Positions 29,954-38,843 are shown, numbered from the stretch's first letter. The stretch: 64,000 nucleotides of DNA from Flavobacterium sp. W4I14 (GCA_030817875.1 JAUSZU010000001.1:4030001-4094000), one strand, 5' to 3'. Notes: a model not told the origin generated them from the sequence alone. Numbers and translations are program-made.

Positions 29954-30802
29954 CTAATACCGCTCTAACGCAGCCTTTACCTTTTCCATTAGCCACATCG
30001 GTGTAGATGTAGCACCGCAGATACCAACTTTATCGTTTTCGTTAAACCAAGTTTGATCTAACTCTTCAACATTCGAAATGAAATAAGAATTATCGTTATG
30101 TTTTTTACAAACATCGTACAGCACTTTTCCGTTAGAAGATTTCTTGCCTGATACGAAAACGATTTTATCATAATGACTTACAAAATCTTCCAGCTCTTCG
30201 TAACGGTTAGATACTTGCCTGCAAATGGTATCGTTGGCCTTAACTTCATAACCACGGCTCAATAATTCATCTTTAATGTGATAGAATTTATCGGTGCTTT
30301 TAGTGGTTTGGCTATATAGGGTAAATTTAGCAGGCAATTCTACATTATCCAGTTCGGCCAGATCCTGAAAAACAATTGCCTTACCATCTGTTTGACCTTG
30401 TAATCCGATTACCTCGGCGTGCCCATGCTTACCAAAAATAAGTACCTGCTCATCGTCATCATGTGAATTTTTAATCCTGTTCTGTAATTTCAGCACAACA
30501 GGACATGAAGCATCTATCAAAGTCAGGTTATTTTCTAAAGCCAGTTGATAGGTTGATGGTGCCTCACCATGAGCCCTGATTAAAACCTTTTCGTCTCTTA
30601 AGTTTTTTAATACTTCGTGATCGATGATTTTTAATCCCCGATTGGTTAAACGCTCTACTTCTTCATCATTATGCACAATATCGCCAAGGCAATATAAATA
30701 ACCTTCATTATCCAGAATATCTTCGGCCATTTCTATGGCATATACTACGCCAAAGCAAAAGCCTGATGATTTATCGATGTTGACCTGTAAGTTGTAACCC
30801 AT
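29954..30802 (-). CDS. ispH: 4-hydroxy-3-methylbut-2-enyl diphosphate reductase
   Basis: The last enzyme of the MEP pathway, producing IPP and DMAPP. It has 282 residues. The three cluster-binding cysteines are at C16 (GFCFGV), C100 (ASCPVV) and C194 (TICRQV). Active-site histidines lie in GDIVHND, IRAHGE and FGKHGHAEV. Length fits the family. It is embedded 12 bp after cruF in the carotenoid operon, so isoprenoid supply and pigment synthesis are probably co-expressed. Confidence 0.96.
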   Translation of the reverse strand: MGYNLQVNIDKSSGFCFGVVYAIEMAEDILDNEGYLYCLGDIVHNDEEVERLTNRGLKIIDHEVLKNLRDEKVLIRAHGEAPSTYQLALENNLTLIDASCPVVLKLQNRIKNSHDDDEQVLIFGKHGHAEVIGLQGQTDGKAIVFQDLAELDNVELPAKFTLYSQTTKSTDKFYHIKDELLSRGYEVKANDTICRQVSNRYEELEDFVSHYDKIVFVSGKKSSNGKVLYDVCKKHNDNSYFISNVEELDQTWFNENDKVGICGATSTPMWLMEKVKAALERY

Positions 30803-30814
30803 TGCGATACAAAA

Positions 30815-31489
30815 TTAAGCAAAAATATTTGTTCCGGTTGTCATGTATAAGACAACAAAAAAGATTAGCTGTGAAGTAAACATTGCAGTACCAATATATT
30901 TCTGTTGCTTTAAACCTAAAGCATAATAAAACTTTAACAATATTACCGAAACAATAAACCAGGCCACATAATTCTGAACAGGGATTTCATGCCAGTCCCA
31001 CTGCCAGTAGTTAAATTTCATTGCCACAGGTTCCAAAAAGAAATCGAAACCTACCAGTATAAAAGCACCGAGAACAGAGGCCAAAATACTATGCCTGATT
31101 TTCATACTTTTCATCATTTGCCCAATACTGAAAATAAGGATTACCCAATTTACACCCATTAGTAATGGAACCGCCGCAACTTTGTAGCCCAATGTATCGC
31201 CGTAATAATAACTGCCGAATATTTTTCCAGTATGCACGCCCAATACCTCGACTAAAAAACCACAGAGAAATACACCCGAAACCAGTAACAGTAAACGTTT
31301 CACATCGGCATTGTACGAAAAAACAATTACGGCAAACATCAGCAACAAATGAAAGGGAACCAGTTTGACAAAATAAGGCTGAGCAGCTGGAATTAAGAAG
31401 CCAAGCAAGCCCACAACATGAAAAACGACAATTATTGCAACTGCAATCCTTTTAACCTTTAAATCGTTTTGATCGTTCTGCCCTTCCAT
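30815..31489 (-). CDS. cruF: CruF-type carotenoid 1',2'-hydratase (carotenoid biosynthesis protein)
   Basis: A 224-residue membrane protein with about six or seven helices. Characteristic segments are LVEVLGVHTGKIFGSYYYGDTLG, VPLLMGVNWVIL, FDFFLEPVAMKFNYW and IPVQNYVAWF, as in the CruF family that hydrates the psi end group of monocyclic carotenoids. It overlaps the 3' end of the glycosyltransferase gene by 31 bp, a sign of translational coupling. The cruF-glycosyltransferase pairing is known from other carotenoid clusters and supports the call. Confidence 0.85.
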   Translation of the reverse strand: MEGQNDQNDLKVKRIAVAIIVVFHVVGLLGFLIPAAQPYFVKLVPFHLLLMFAVIVFSYNADVKRLLLLVSGVFLCGFLVEVLGVHTGKIFGSYYYGDTLGYKVAAVPLLMGVNWVILIFSIGQMMKSMKIRHSILASVLGAFILVGFDFFLEPVAMKFNYWQWDWHEIPVQNYVAWFIVSVILLKFYYALGLKQQKYIGTAMFTSQLIFFVVLYMTTGTNIFA

Positions 31490-32556
31490 GTGCTCGTTTT
31501 AAAAATATGTTTTTTTATAGAAATGAATGAAATTATTAAGAAGAACAACATCTGTAAGGGATGTAAAATCAGATTTATTAAAACATTTTGTCCCGATAAA
31601 TAGGAGATCATCATTCTACTTAATACGATTAAAGTTAATGGTAATGCAAGTAAAGCAATATTAAAGTTTAAGATTAAAATTACCGGCCCTACAGTTACCA
31701 AAAGCTGGTAAATTAATAATATTATGATGTTATTACCAAAACCTGCCAGTAAATTTTTACTGAAGCCGTTTAAGCTTTCGCCTAAATTCTTGTACATCCT
31801 GCAATAAATCAGTCCGTTGGCTAAAAGGGCCTCTGCGTTAAATTTTTCTTGTTTTACCAACTTCATAATCTCCACATCTTCCACAACCTGGTGTTTAACC
31901 CGTTCATGCCAACGGTTTTCTTTGTAATTATTGGCGTTAAAAAACATGCACTGTCCGCTTGCTGCTGCAAATGCGGGGTTTTTCGAAAGTTTAACCAATC
32001 GCAAAGGCAATAAATTTAACAGTATAAAATGCATTAAGGGCACTGTTAACCACTCGCCTATCGATATTATACTTTGGTTGGTAAAAACACTTAACAAAGC
32101 CAGGCCTCCAATTTCCATCCGGTTGATCAGGCTATTGATCAAACCTCTTTTTACTGATTCATCCGCGTCGATAAACAAAAGATATTTCCCGGTTGCAAGT
32201 TCGCTAAGCTGGTGGCAGGCATAGTTTTTACCAAGCCAATTTTGAGGTAACGCTTTACCGCTTACCACTTTAAATTGCGGGTTTGTAAGGCAAAAATTTT
32301 CGACTACACCTAAAGTATTGTCATCGCTATTATCATCTAAAACAATAACTTCATAATTGGTGTAATCCTGATTTTTTATCGAAATGAGCAATTCTAAAAT
32401 GTCCGTTGCTTCATTTCTCGCAGGAATTAAGATCGAAACCTTATCATGATAGTGTTTAACCACTCTCGGCAACTTAGGGTTAGAAAGGAAATTGAAAACA
32501 GTAACCGAAAACCGGATCACCAGAAAAATTAAAACGGCGTAAATAAAAATTGTCAT
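31459..32556 (-). CDS. Family 2 glycosyltransferase, probable carotenoid glycosyltransferase (CruC/CruG-like)
   Basis: A 365-residue membrane GT2 enzyme. An N-terminal helix is followed by the GT-A fold (VSILIPARNEATDILELL, VIVLDDNSDDNT), the metal-binding LLFIDADESVK and an acceptor-side motif ASGQCMFF. Two or three C-terminal helices follow (about 275-340). It lies between the acyltransferase (4-bp ATGA overlap) and cruF (31-bp overlap). From this context it probably glycosylates the hydroxyl created by CruF, but the acceptor is not proven. Confidence 0.78.
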   Translation of the reverse strand: MTIFIYAVLIFLVIRFSVTVFNFLSNPKLPRVVKHYHDKVSILIPARNEATDILELLISIKNQDYTNYEVIVLDDNSDDNTLGVVENFCLTNPQFKVVSGKALPQNWLGKNYACHQLSELATGKYLLFIDADESVKRGLINSLINRMEIGGLALLSVFTNQSIISIGEWLTVPLMHFILLNLLPLRLVKLSKNPAFAAASGQCMFFNANNYKENRWHERVKHQVVEDVEIMKLVKQEKFNAEALLANGLIYCRMYKNLGESLNGFSKNLLAGFGNNIIILLIYQLLVTVGPVILILNFNIALLALPLTLIVLSRMMISYLSGQNVLINLILHPLQMLFFLIISFISIKKHIFKTSTWKGRTIKTI

Positions 32557-33191
32557 TCAATTAGCTGAGTTTGTTTAACAACCGATTGATCGTAATGTTT
32601 ATTATAGGCACTTTTCAGCAATTGCAAGCTTACATATTCTTCGTTCTCCCAATGCTGCAAATAAGTATAAGCGGAGGGCTTTCTTTTAGCAAAATAATCA
32701 ATAAAGGTGGCGGCAAAAATAATATTAACCTTTTTCTGACTGGCATTGATCATCTGCATCACGCCTTTTTCGAAACTGATATTTTTGAGATGGTTCGAAT
32801 ATAATTTACCCTGGGGGAATACAAGTACCAAATTTTTGGGGTTATCTAACAGTTTGCCTGCATAATTAAGCGTTTCTAACACATCTTTACCTTTATTTTC
32901 GGCAGCAAAAGCACCAAGATATTTTAAAAAACCAACTTCAGTATAGTTTTCGGCATTTACCAAAACATGAAATTGTTTCTTAAATACTTTTTTGTTGATG
33001 TAAAAGAGGAAAAAACCATCCCACCAGCTAAAATGATTGGCTAAAATCAATATAGATGCATCGGATTTGGCTTTCACTTCATCATAATTGAATGCAGCGA
33101 AATCTTTTTTGACAATAAACTGAATGTACCATGTAAAAAAGCTGAAGATCAAATTATTTTTTCTGGGCTGATACATTTCGGGAAATTGCAA
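32553..33191 (-). CDS. PlsC-like acyltransferase, possible carotenoid glycoside acyltransferase (CruD-like)
   Basis: A 212-residue acyltransferase of the PlsC/LPLAT superfamily. The catalytic H-x4-D is in LANHFSWWDGFFLFY (about residues 51-65). The substrate-binding block is VFPQGKLYSNH (E of the usual FPEG replaced by Q). It is the first gene of the carotenoid operon and overlaps the glycosyltransferase gene by four bases. It may esterify the sugar of a glycosylated carotenoid. A role in phospholipid synthesis is the alternative. Confidence 0.75.
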   Translation of the reverse strand: MQFPEMYQPRKNNLIFSFFTWYIQFIVKKDFAAFNYDEVKAKSDASILILANHFSWWDGFFLFYINKKVFKKQFHVLVNAENYTEVGFLKYLGAFAAENKGKDVLETLNYAGKLLDNPKNLVLVFPQGKLYSNHLKNISFEKGVMQMINASQKKVNIIFAATFIDYFAKRKPSAYTYLQHWENEEYVSLQLLKSAYNKHYDQSVVKQTQLIE

Positions 33192-33262
33192 AAAATTGAG
33201 GTTAATTGCAAATTTTACAACAGTTATAGTCCTGTTTGTATAAGGGATATAGATTTTTTGAT

Positions 33263-33302
33263 GTCCTGTTCAAAGATTTCTCCACTTCGATCGAAATGAC
33301 GT
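33263..33302. repeat. REP-type palindromic unit, single
   Basis: AGATTTCTCCACTTCGATCG and AAATGACG match one arm of the larger elements at 29817-29902 and 53488-53583. It lies in the 177-bp gap between the phosphoribosyltransferase and acyltransferase genes. Confidence 0.65.
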
Positions 33303-33368
33303 ATTATACGAATGGTTAACTTCGATTAAAGTATATCTTATCTCATCCTAAATCTTCCCTTTTACCTC

Positions 33369-33875
33369 CTAGCTCAAATAAACCCGATCTTCTTCACCTT
33401 CCACATCCATTACTACATCTACATGCTCTTTTAAGATGGTAGCCAGTTCAAGACCAACAAAATCGGTGGCAATAGGGAAAATTTTATGGCTTCGATCAAC
33501 CAAAACTACTGTGCGGATTTTTTTATGTGGGGTATTTAAGAAAACGCCCAGGCCATAAGCAAGGGTTTTACCGCTATTCAATACATCATCAACAATAATG
33601 ATCACCTTGTTTTTCCAATGGCTTTCATCCAGATCTGTCGAAGCAACCAATTTGCTACTTTCTTTTTGCAGGTCGATACGCAGTAAGGTTAGTTTAAAAC
33701 CCGAAATCTTTTTAAGCACTTTTTCTAATCTTAGCGCTAGTTTGTAACCACGGTCCCAAATACCGGCAAGCACCACTTCTTTCTCATTCAGGTTATCTTC
33801 TAAAATCTGATAAGCGATACGATCTATTTTCTGCTGAATCTGTTTCTTGTTGAGAATAAGTAATTGCGATGCCAT
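33369..33875 (-). CDS. PyrR-like phosphoribosyltransferase
   Basis: A type I phosphoribosyltransferase of about 168 residues from the preferred start at 33875 (MASQLLILNKKQ). An upstream in-frame ATG at 33926 would add 17 hydrophobic residues not expected in a cytosolic enzyme. The PRPP-binding motif is KVIIIVDDVLNSGKT. The VLVDRSHKIFPIATDFVGLEL segment resembles PyrR (uracil phosphoribosyltransferase/regulator), but length and context do not show pyrimidine regulation. No pyr genes are adjacent. Confidence 0.85.
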   Translation of the reverse strand: MASQLLILNKKQIQQKIDRIAYQILEDNLNEKEVVLAGIWDRGYKLALRLEKVLKKISGFKLTLLRIDLQKESSKLVASTDLDESHWKNKVIIIVDDVLNSGKTLAYGLGVFLNTPHKKIRTVVLVDRSHKIFPIATDFVGLELATILKEHVDVVMDVEGEEDRVYLS

Positions 33876-34068
33876 TGTATAAAAAGGATTGAATACAAAA
33901 AGAACGATTTTAAGGATGAAATTCAAACTATTTGAAAAATAATTTGAATTGTTTGCAACGTTTTCATCAGAGATGCGTCTAATCTATAACCAAAACACAA
34001 AATCGAAGCCATCGTTGCCTAAATGTTGCGTAATGATAGCTTCAGAATCATTTAACGAAAAAACGACT

Positions 34069-34773
34069 ATGAAAACCTTTATCAAATCATCCGCCATTTT
34101 ATTTATAGTGGTAACCAGCTATATGGCTAAGGCACAGGAAACTAAAAATTTCACGGTTAAAAACTTCAACAGCATTGGGGTAAGCAGCGGAATTGACTTG
34201 TACCTCACTCAGGGCGGAAGCGAAAGTGTGAGTATAAAATCTGATTCGGAAACATTAAAAGATATTGTTGTTGAGCAGAGTGGCAGCAATGTTACCATAA
34301 AGTTTAAAGACGGTATCAATTGGAGCGGCATGTTTAAAAACCGCACTATTAAAGCTTATGTAAGTTTTAAAACCCTAAATGCAATTGCAGCATCGGGAGG
34401 ATCGGATGTTTTTACACAAAACCAGATCAAAACAGATAAACTTGCTATTCGCTCTTCAGGAGGATCGGATTTAAAATTAACGGTTGTTTGCAACGATCTG
34501 TCTATTCAATCAAGCGGTGGCAGCGATCTCGATTTAAAAGGTAAAGCAGAAAATATGACCATTCAATCTAGTGGAGGTAGCGATATTGATGCTTATGAAT
34601 TAATTACAGATTATGCAAAGGTGCAGGCTTCCGGTGGTTCTGATGTAAATCTTTATGTAAATAAAGGCCTAGAAGCCAGTGCAAGTGGTGGTGGCGATGT
34701 AAGTTATAAGGGAAATGCTTCACTCAAGAAAACATCAAGCTCAAAAAGTGGAGATGTACACCACGTAAATTAA
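34069..34773 (+). CDS. Secreted head-GIN-domain (DUF2807) protein
   Basis: From the start at 34069 (MKTFIKSSAILFIVVTSYMAKAQ) it has a signal peptide of about 23 residues and a mature domain of about 210 residues. An open frame extends upstream to 33949 but without signal-like character. The mature part is a right-handed beta-helix type array with repeated SSGGSDL/ASGGSDV steps about every 20-25 residues, typical of DUF2807. Proposed roles in adhesion or auto-transport are not established. A short hairpin and T-run (near 34795-34832) may be its terminator. Confidence 0.85.
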   Translation: MKTFIKSSAILFIVVTSYMAKAQETKNFTVKNFNSIGVSSGIDLYLTQGGSESVSIKSDSETLKDIVVEQSGSNVTIKFKDGINWSGMFKNRTIKAYVSFKTLNAIAASGGSDVFTQNQIKTDKLAIRSSGGSDLKLTVVCNDLSIQSSGGSDLDLKGKAENMTIQSSGGSDIDAYELITDYAKVQASGGSDVNLYVNKGLEASASGGGDVSYKGNASLKKTSSSKSGDVHHVN

Positions 34774-34874
34774 AAGTTTAGTTTAGTTAATAATAACGCG
34801 CTGCTTTGTGGATACAAAGCGGCGTTTTTTTTGAAGGTATGCAACCCTTTCATGTTTCTTCTCGTCAATAATGA

Positions 34875-34882
34875 TACATTTG
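34875..34882 (+). promoter_or_regulatory. Promoter -7 element that fixes the start of the serine hydrolase gene
   Basis: TACATTTG matches the -7 consensus TAnnTTTG. It overlaps the first possible ATG (34871). Transcription would therefore begin only just before the second ATG at 34889, leaving a very short or no leader. No -33 TTG is clear. Confidence 0.5.
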
Positions 34883-34888
34883 AACTGT

Positions 34889-36556
34889 ATGAAAAACAAA
34901 ACTCTGATCCTCTTTTTTACTTCTCTTTTATTAAGCGACCTTAGTTATGGGCAAACCTCATTATCAGAAAGAATCGACCATGTATTATCTGGTATCGTAA
35001 AACCAAACGAACCTGGTTTTGCAGTTGGGGTTGTAAAAAACGGTCAGTTTATCTACAAGAGAGGTTTTGGTTTGGCAGATTTAAAAACCAATAGAAAAAA
35101 CACAGTTGAAACACCTTTCAACATTGGCTCAACATCAAAAGAATTTACAGCGGCCTGTGTTTATATATTAGAACAACAGGGTAAACTTAAAACAACTGAT
35201 AAGTTATCAAAATACTTCAAAGGGTGGCCAAAATATGCTGATAGCATCACTATTAATCACCTCATAAATCATCAGAGCGGCTTGAGGGATTATGATTCAC
35301 TGATCGGGTTAAGAGAATTTGATGATAATGCAAAAGTAACCGATACTCTTGCTTATGAGATACTGACGAAGCAGAAGGGGTTAAATTTTAGACCTGGAAG
35401 CCGGTTTAGTTATTCCAACTCTGGATATTTCCTGCTTTCATTAATTATCAAGAAAGTCTCGGGTAAGGACCTGATCGAATTTTCTAAACAGTACATATTC
35501 AATCCATTAAAAATGGCACATACTACCTATTCGCGTACACACCGTATTAACGAAAAGGCAAACGGATATGTCTCGAATAAAACAGGTTTTGAGAAGATTG
35601 AAGTAAACAGCGATGTAATTGGGCAGGGAAATATTTATAGTAACATTACAGATTGGGACAATTGGTTTAAGGAGATGAAAACCCACCATCAATTGGGTGG
35701 AAGTGTTTGGAATAAGATGCTCACCGACAATAAAACAGATGATGGAGAATCCACAGGATATGGAGGTGGGTTAGAATTTAAGACCTACAAAAACAAAAGA
35801 TTAAGGGAGCATGGAGGGGATCTTACAGGTTATCACACCGCTATGTGGTATTTTCCCGACGAAGACCTGGGTATTGTTGTATTTACGAATAACGATAATG
35901 CAAAACCTGATCTCATTTCCGGTAAAATATTTGACGAAATCTATCCAGAAAATGCTATTCCTAAAAAGACAGATAAAAATGAAGAAAATGCATCTATAAA
36001 AAAAATAGAGATGGACTCATCGGTTATTGTCGGATTATATAAACTTGATAATGACAGCAGTAAAATATTTCAGGCCACAATACTCGGAAATAAGATCATG
36101 TTGTTTCAAAAATGGAATGACACCAATTACCCGATCAAATTATTAAATGATTCGCTTTTTTATATCAATAAGGATACCGACATTACTTTTCAGTTTAAAT
36201 CAATTACCAACGGTAAGGCCAATAAACTGGAAATTGTTCAAAGTGGGGGTTTAAAAACAGCTACAAGAACTCCCATAACAATGGCTTTACCCGATTTTCA
36301 GCGCGATAAAATAAGTTTTTATAGTCCTGAAATGGATGCTCATTATGTAATCATTAAAGAAAATGGAAATTTATATCTGGTAATCAAAAATCCAATTCAT
36401 CAATATAAAATTGAACTGATAGCTCTTAAAGAAAAATATAGATATTTACTTATTGGGTGTAATATGTATATAACCTTTAAATACACTAACGAAAAGCTAA
36501 CAGGCTTTGTTCTTGATCATGAAAGGGTAAAAAATCTTTATTTCACAAAAGAGTAA
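34889..36556 (+). CDS. Secreted beta-lactamase-family serine hydrolase
   Basis: A 555-residue protein from ATG 34889 (MKNKTLILFFTSLLLSDLSYGQ, signal peptide). The upstream ATG at 34871 lies in the probable promoter. The penicillin-binding fold has the S-x-x-K nucleophile motif in GSTSKEFTAA, the Y-x-N motif in FSYSNSGYF, and H-G-G in REHGGDLTGYH where class C enzymes have K-T-G. An extra C-terminal domain of about 190 residues follows. Such proteins are usually esterases or D-amino peptidases, not resistance enzymes. The substrate is unknown. Confidence 0.88.
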   Translation: MKNKTLILFFTSLLLSDLSYGQTSLSERIDHVLSGIVKPNEPGFAVGVVKNGQFIYKRGFGLADLKTNRKNTVETPFNIGSTSKEFTAACVYILEQQGKLKTTDKLSKYFKGWPKYADSITINHLINHQSGLRDYDSLIGLREFDDNAKVTDTLAYEILTKQKGLNFRPGSRFSYSNSGYFLLSLIIKKVSGKDLIEFSKQYIFNPLKMAHTTYSRTHRINEKANGYVSNKTGFEKIEVNSDVIGQGNIYSNITDWDNWFKEMKTHHQLGGSVWNKMLTDNKTDDGESTGYGGGLEFKTYKNKRLREHGGDLTGYHTAMWYFPDEDLGIVVFTNNDNAKPDLISGKIFDEIYPENAIPKKTDKNEENASIKKIEMDSSVIVGLYKLDNDSSKIFQATILGNKIMLFQKWNDTNYPIKLLNDSLFYINKDTDITFQFKSITNGKANKLEIVQSGGLKTATRTPITMALPDFQRDKISFYSPEMDAHYVIIKENGNLYLVIKNPIHQYKIELIALKEKYRYLLIGCNMYITFKYTNEKLTGFVLDHERVKNLYFTKE

Positions 36557-36568
36557 ATAAATAATTAC

Positions 36569-36976
36569 TTACCCTTTCTTATACGGATAGTAAATAAAGT
36601 TGGCGCCCTCCGGAACAATTACGAATACGCACATAAAATCTTCCGGTTTTTTATATACTTTTAAGAAGGGCTCTTTTTTCTCTTTGCTGATGATTCCTTT
36701 TTCTACAAATTCTTCTAAAGTAGAAGCTTGTATGGTCCAATCGGTATTGAGTTCTTCTTTGTTTAAGATAAGTTCGCCAATATTAACCTCATGCTGATGT
36801 GCAATAAAAATTGGATGGGCAGAAATGCCTTCAACCATAATTTCGATTGCTACTTCTTTAATCGCATCAGCATAGAACTCCAGGTCCTTTTCTAAACTTA
36901 CCAGCGGACTTTCCTGTTTTTTTTGTGGTGTTCCGTTTTCTTCCGGCGTTGCGCCTAATAATTCTTCTCTATCCAT
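36569..36976 (-). CDS. Conserved hypothetical protein
   Basis: A 135-residue acidic soluble protein (MDREELLGATPEENG...). The first 25 residues are probably disordered. The rest alternates helix and strand (VSLEKDLEFYADAIKEVAIEI, FIAHQHEVNIGELIL, EDFMCVFVIVPEGANFIYYPYKKG). No known motif, signal or membrane segment is seen. It is a Bacteroidota-type hypothetical that I cannot assign. It is convergent with the serine hydrolase gene (12-bp gap) and upstream of rlmD on the same strand. Confidence 0.75.
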   Translation of the reverse strand: MDREELLGATPEENGTPQKKQESPLVSLEKDLEFYADAIKEVAIEIMVEGISAHPIFIAHQHEVNIGELILNKEELNTDWTIQASTLEEFVEKGIISKEKKEPFLKVYKKPEDFMCVFVIVPEGANFIYYPYKKG

Positions 36977-36990
36977 ACCTTAACTAATAA

Positions 36991-37076
36991 TTGAATTTTG
37001 AATGAGTGAATAGTTGAATGTTCTAGACAGCTGCCTTATTCTTTCATTCAATCCTTCTCTCATTCAATCAATCATT
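36991..37076. repeat. Inverted pair of GAATGA/TCATTC-rich degenerate arrays
   Basis: The left arm (36991-37020) has TTGAATT, TTGAATG, AGTGAAT and AGTTGAATG. The right arm (37040-37076) has TTTCATTCAATCC and CTCATTCAATCAATCATT, its approximate inverse. This is the same arrangement as in the 5S-23S spacer. It ends 8 bp before the rlmD stop codon. Confidence 0.6.
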
Positions 37077-37083
37077 TCTTCTC

Positions 37084-38493
37084 TTATTTCAACCTTAACA
37101 ATACTACGTTTTCTACATGCTGTGTGTGTGGAAACATATCCACAGGTTTAATGCGCACCACATCGTATTTCTCTTTCAATAACTCCAAGTCGCGTGCTTG
37201 CGTGGCCGCATTACAGCTCACGTAAACAATTTTTTCAGACTCCATTTCAAGCAATCTCTGTACTACATCTGCATGCATACCAGCGCGTGGCGGATCGGTA
37301 ATGACCACATCAGGTTTACCATGTGCCAGGATAAATTCTGAAGTAAGAATATCCTTCATATCTCCAGCATAGAAAATCGTATTATCGATGCCATTTAGCG
37401 CTGAATTAAACTTTGCATCTTCAATAGCGGTTGGCACATATTCTACCCCAACCACCTGCTTTACGTTTTTGGCAATAAAATTTGCAATTGTGCCGGCGCC
37501 AGTGTATAAATCATAAACCAGTTCATCGCCTTTAAATCCGGCAAAATCTCTGGTGATTTTATATAGTTCGAAGGCTTGTTCAGAATTGGTCTGATAAAAA
37601 GATTTCACTCCAATTTTAAAACGGATGCCGTCCATTTCTTCGAAAATATGATCGCGACCGGAGAAAACCACCACATCCTGATCGAAAATAGTGTCATTCT
37701 TTTTTTGGTTAACGATATACAGCAAAGCGGTAATCTGTGGAAATTCATTTTTAAGGAAACCCATCAAGCCATCAACCTGTGTCTGTTCCGGATAAGCAAA
37801 TACCACAGCAACCATTACCTCACCCGTACTAGAAGTACGGATTATCAGGTTACGCAAAACACCCTCATGGTTACGCAAGTCGTAAAACGACAGGTCATTT
37901 TCCAAGGCATATTTACGTACTGCGTTTCTGATCGAATTAGAAGGCTCATCCTGTAGATAACAATGTTCGATATCTAAAATTTTATCGAAACGCAATGGTA
38001 CGTGAAAACCCAGTGCATTCATGTCAAAATCTTCATCGCGTTCTACATCGGTTTTTTCCAACCAACGTTTGTTCGAAAAAGTAAATTCTAATTTATTTCG
38101 GTAATATCTGTTTTTTTCTGAGCCTAAAATCGGTTCAGTTCCTGAGGTATCTATTTTACCTAAACGCTGTAAAGCCGCCTCAACATTTTTCTGTTTAAAC
38201 TTTAATTGAGCATCGTAACCCATATGCTGCCATTTGCAACCGCCACAGGTTCCGAAATGAGGGCAGAAAGGATCGGTACGCAACGCTGATTTTTCATGAA
38301 GCTGATCGATGATTGCTTCAGCAAAATTCTTTTTCTTTTTGGTCAACCGAACATCTACCACATCACCAGGAACGGCTTTATCAACAAAAATGACCAATTC
38401 GTCAGCCTTGCCAACACCTTTTCCCTCTTCAGCAATATCGATTATATGTACGTTTGGAACAATAGTTACCGTACCAGGTTTTCTTCTACTCAT
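37084..38493 (-). CDS. rlmD: 23S rRNA (uracil-5-)-methyltransferase, RlmD type
   Basis: A 469-residue SAM-dependent RNA m5U methyltransferase. The N-terminal TRAM domain (IDIAEEGKGVGKADELVIFV) is followed by the Fe-S cysteine cluster CPHFGTCGGCKWQHM. The SAM-binding fold includes VYDLYTGAGTIANF. The catalytic end has DPPRAGM and the nucleophile cysteine in YVSCNAATQARDL. It could be RlmD (U1939) or a related m5U enzyme; the exact site is not decidable. A heptamer array starts about 16 bp upstream of its start codon. Confidence 0.92.
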   Translation of the reverse strand: MSRRKPGTVTIVPNVHIIDIAEEGKGVGKADELVIFVDKAVPGDVVDVRLTKKKKNFAEAIIDQLHEKSALRTDPFCPHFGTCGGCKWQHMGYDAQLKFKQKNVEAALQRLGKIDTSGTEPILGSEKNRYYRNKLEFTFSNKRWLEKTDVERDEDFDMNALGFHVPLRFDKILDIEHCYLQDEPSNSIRNAVRKYALENDLSFYDLRNHEGVLRNLIIRTSSTGEVMVAVVFAYPEQTQVDGLMGFLKNEFPQITALLYIVNQKKNDTIFDQDVVVFSGRDHIFEEMDGIRFKIGVKSFYQTNSEQAFELYKITRDFAGFKGDELVYDLYTGAGTIANFIAKNVKQVVGVEYVPTAIEDAKFNSALNGIDNTIFYAGDMKDILTSEFILAHGKPDVVITDPPRAGMHADVVQRLLEMESEKIVYVSCNAATQARDLELLKEKYDVVRIKPVDMFPHTQHVENVVLLRLK

Positions 38494-38509
38494 TATTTTG
38501 CAAAGATAA

Positions 38510-38612
38510 AGCTAAAAGCTGAAAGAGGAAAGACCAAAGGCTAAACAATAAAGCTGAAACACAAAAATCAGAATGAATATAAATAGCTGAAAAGCTAAAG
38601 ACCAAAGTAGGA
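38510..38612. repeat. Degenerate heptamer arrays upstream of rlmD
   Basis: Positions 38510-38565 give AGCTAAA, AGCTGAA, AGAGGAA, AGACCAA, AGGCTAA, ACAATAA, AGCTGAA, ACACAAA. Positions 38585-38612 give AGCTGAA, AAGCTAA, AGACCAA, AGTAGGA. Period seven with fixed AG...AA positions. The same unit type occurs in the 5S-23S spacer. Confidence 0.75.
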
Positions 38613-38709
38613 TAAATGATCCAGATAGATAAATGGTTTACCAGAAAGATTAGGCAATATTTTTCCGCTCAGTCAAAAACGACTGATTTAGCATATTTTC
38701 GATTTAAAA

Positions 38710-38820
38710 TTATTTTCCAAAAAACTTAAATGCCGCGCCCCAAAAGCCATCTAACCAGTTAAATTTTAGGTCAAATTTTTCATCTACCAATACAGAAAAC
38801 TCTAATATTTCTTTGCTCAT
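38710..38820 (-). CDS. Small protein of 36 residues, unrecognised
   Basis: A complete small open frame inside the 540-bp gap between rlmD and the DoxX gene. It starts MSKEILEFSVLVDEKF and ends FWGAAFKFFGK. The first half is acidic. The second half is aromatic and glycine-rich with a possible amphipathic helix. A promoter-like TTTG-N19-TATTATTG (38874-38844) lies just upstream on the same strand, giving a leader of about 20 nt. No Shine-Dalgarno sequence is present, as usual here. It could be a structural or signalling peptide, or a chance frame; conservation in relatives would decide. Confidence 0.5.
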   Translation of the reverse strand: MSKEILEFSVLVDEKFDLKFNWLDGFWGAAFKFFGK

Positions 38821-38843
38821 GATAAAAAACCTATCTATTTAAG

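Noticed and set aside
33949..34068. Extended N-terminus of the GIN-domain protein
   Set aside because: The signal peptide begins at 34069; a secreted protein would not carry 40 polar residues before it.
34886..36556. Antibiotic-resistance beta-lactamase
   Set aside because: The HGG third motif and large extra C-terminal domain fit serine esterases or peptidases, not resistance enzymes.
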